Positions 63,453 through 64,000 of a stretch of DNA of 64,000 nt are shown here, piece after piece (the first letter of the stretch is position 1; each line of letters starts with the position of its first letter). Made by a program: the position numbers and the translations under genes. The notes below the pieces were generated by a model that was not told the DNA's origin, did no database searches, and was given only the letters and a program-made list of their open reading frames with translations. This stretch comes from JAJFUV01 sp964384215 (lineage in GTDB: Bacteria; Acidobacteriota; Terriglobia; Bryobacterales; Bryobacteraceae): contig CAYLLB010000010.1 in assembly GCA_964384215.1 (NCBI GenBank), forward strand, positions 60,561 to 124,560, given 5' to 3'.

Positions 63453-64000
63453 ATGCCTGACATAAACCTTCATCGCCGGGATCTGTTCAGAACCGCTGCC
63501 GCGGGCGCGGCCGCCGTGACAGCCTCCTCGTATTCACGCGTTCTGGGAGCAAACGACAGGATTGGTTTGGGCGTCGTCGGTTGCGGCGGGCGGGGTCTGG
63601 GGGTGATGAGCACTTTCCAGATGAATCCGGCGATCGAAGTGCGCGCGGTGTGCGACATATACGGGCAGCATGTGGACCTGGCGCAGCAGAAGGCCCCTGG
63701 CGCGCAAGGCTTCGGCGATCACCGCAAGCTGCTCGAGATGAAGGAAGTGGACGCGGTACTGATCGGGACACCGGACCACTGGCACGCGCCGATCTGCCTC
63801 GACTCGTTTGCCGCCGGCAAGGACGTCTACTGCGAAAAGCCGTTGACACTGAAGATCGAAGAGGGCCCTGAGATCGTCAAAGCGGCGCGCATTCACGACC
63901 GCATCTGCCAGGTAGGCATGCAGCAGCGTTCCGGCCCGCACTACATGCAAGCACGGGACGAATACGTCAAGAGCGGGCGCCTGGGCAAGATTACCCTGGC
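63453..64000 (+). CDS. Gfo/Idh/MocA-family oxidoreductase, N-terminal part
   Basis: The first 182 residues from ATG 63453; the gene continues past the window. The Tat-like leader HRRDLFRTAAAGAAAVTASS precedes a Rossmann motif IGLGVVGCGGRGLG. VLIGTPDHWHAPICLD and YCEKPLTLKIEEG follow, with the EKP catalytic-site element. It is a paralogue of the gene at 54837 but clearly diverged, for example DHWH here against DHGR there. The product is likely periplasmic and acts on a sugar. Confidence 0.92.
   Translation, partial: MPDINLHRRDLFRTAAAGAAAVTASSYSRVLGANDRIGLGVVGCGGRGLGVMSTFQMNPAIEVRAVCDIYGQHVDLAQQKAPGAQGFGDHRKLLEMKEVDAVLIGTPDHWHAPICLDSFAAGKDVYCEKPLTLKIEEGPEIVKAARIHDRICQVGMQQRSGPHYMQARDEYVKSGRLGKITL

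Overview
The window is high-GC bacterial DNA, most probably from an uncultured Acidobacteriota of the Solibacter/Bryobacter type (inference). Three things support this: a secreted protein at 41379-43064 built on the Solibacter-type repeated domain known as TIGR03437; many secreted, often Tat-like, carbohydrate-active proteins (sialidase/BNR proteins, sulfatase, DUF1080, GH78, GH115, GH20, a PL11-like lyase, heparinase-like, Gfo/Idh/MocA oxidoreductases); and a TPR protein with an N-terminal domain that I associate mainly with acidobacteria. A run of exactly 100 N at 40980-41079 shows that this is a scaffold from a draft or metagenome assembly.

Layout. 1-5061: end of a URO-D-like gene, an SDR dehydrogenase, an M1-like metallopeptidase and a polysaccharide deacetylase. 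5058-11282 (minus): TPR protein, HAD phosphatase, ftsH, tilS, a REP/MITE-like inverted repeat and a methyltransferase. 11329-16178: an alpha/alpha-barrel glycosidase, a DUF1080-PHP fusion and a sulfatase. 16238-20084: a multi-PAS/GAF histidine kinase, then a PadR regulator with a partner DUF2812 membrane protein and a 15-bp periodic operator. 20129-27675: GH78 rhamnosidase, a GT2-methyltransferase fusion, a sialidase with a decayed paralogue, and a heparinase-like protein. 27790-32598: tRNA-Pro, lipoprotein, large membrane protein, MFS transporter and a small membrane protein. 32736-34397: the housekeeping block rplU-rpmA-obgE. 34445-40777: GH20-like, membrane spermidine-synthase-like, DUF362 and GH115 proteins. 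40851-41190: tRNA-Leu, assembly gap and a decayed tyrosine-recombinase fragment. 41379-54772: TIGR03437 protein, SUMF1-FN3-PL11-like lyase, two unrecognised glycosidase-like proteins, HEAT repeats, ComEC, sialidase and two hypothetical proteins. 54837-64000: Gfo/Idh/MocA, a tightly coupled five-gene SorC-type operon, a secreted protein and the start of another Gfo/Idh/MocA gene.

How the genes work together. Many of the accessory genes fit stripping and cutting of decorated plant or microbial polysaccharides: rhamnogalacturonan lyase, alpha-L-rhamnosidase, glucuronidase, sulfatase, deacetylase and sialidase-like proteins. Cytoplasmic use of released sugars or sugar acids could run through the operon at 56122-61930, which encodes a SorC regulator, a glycerol-1-phosphate-dehydrogenase-like protein, an AraL/NagD-like phosphatase, a GlpD-like oxidoreductase and a UxaE-like epimerase. 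I do not recognise this exact combination as a described pathway, and it is my best candidate for an undescribed system. I saw no CRISPR array, rRNA, complete insertion sequence or prophage.
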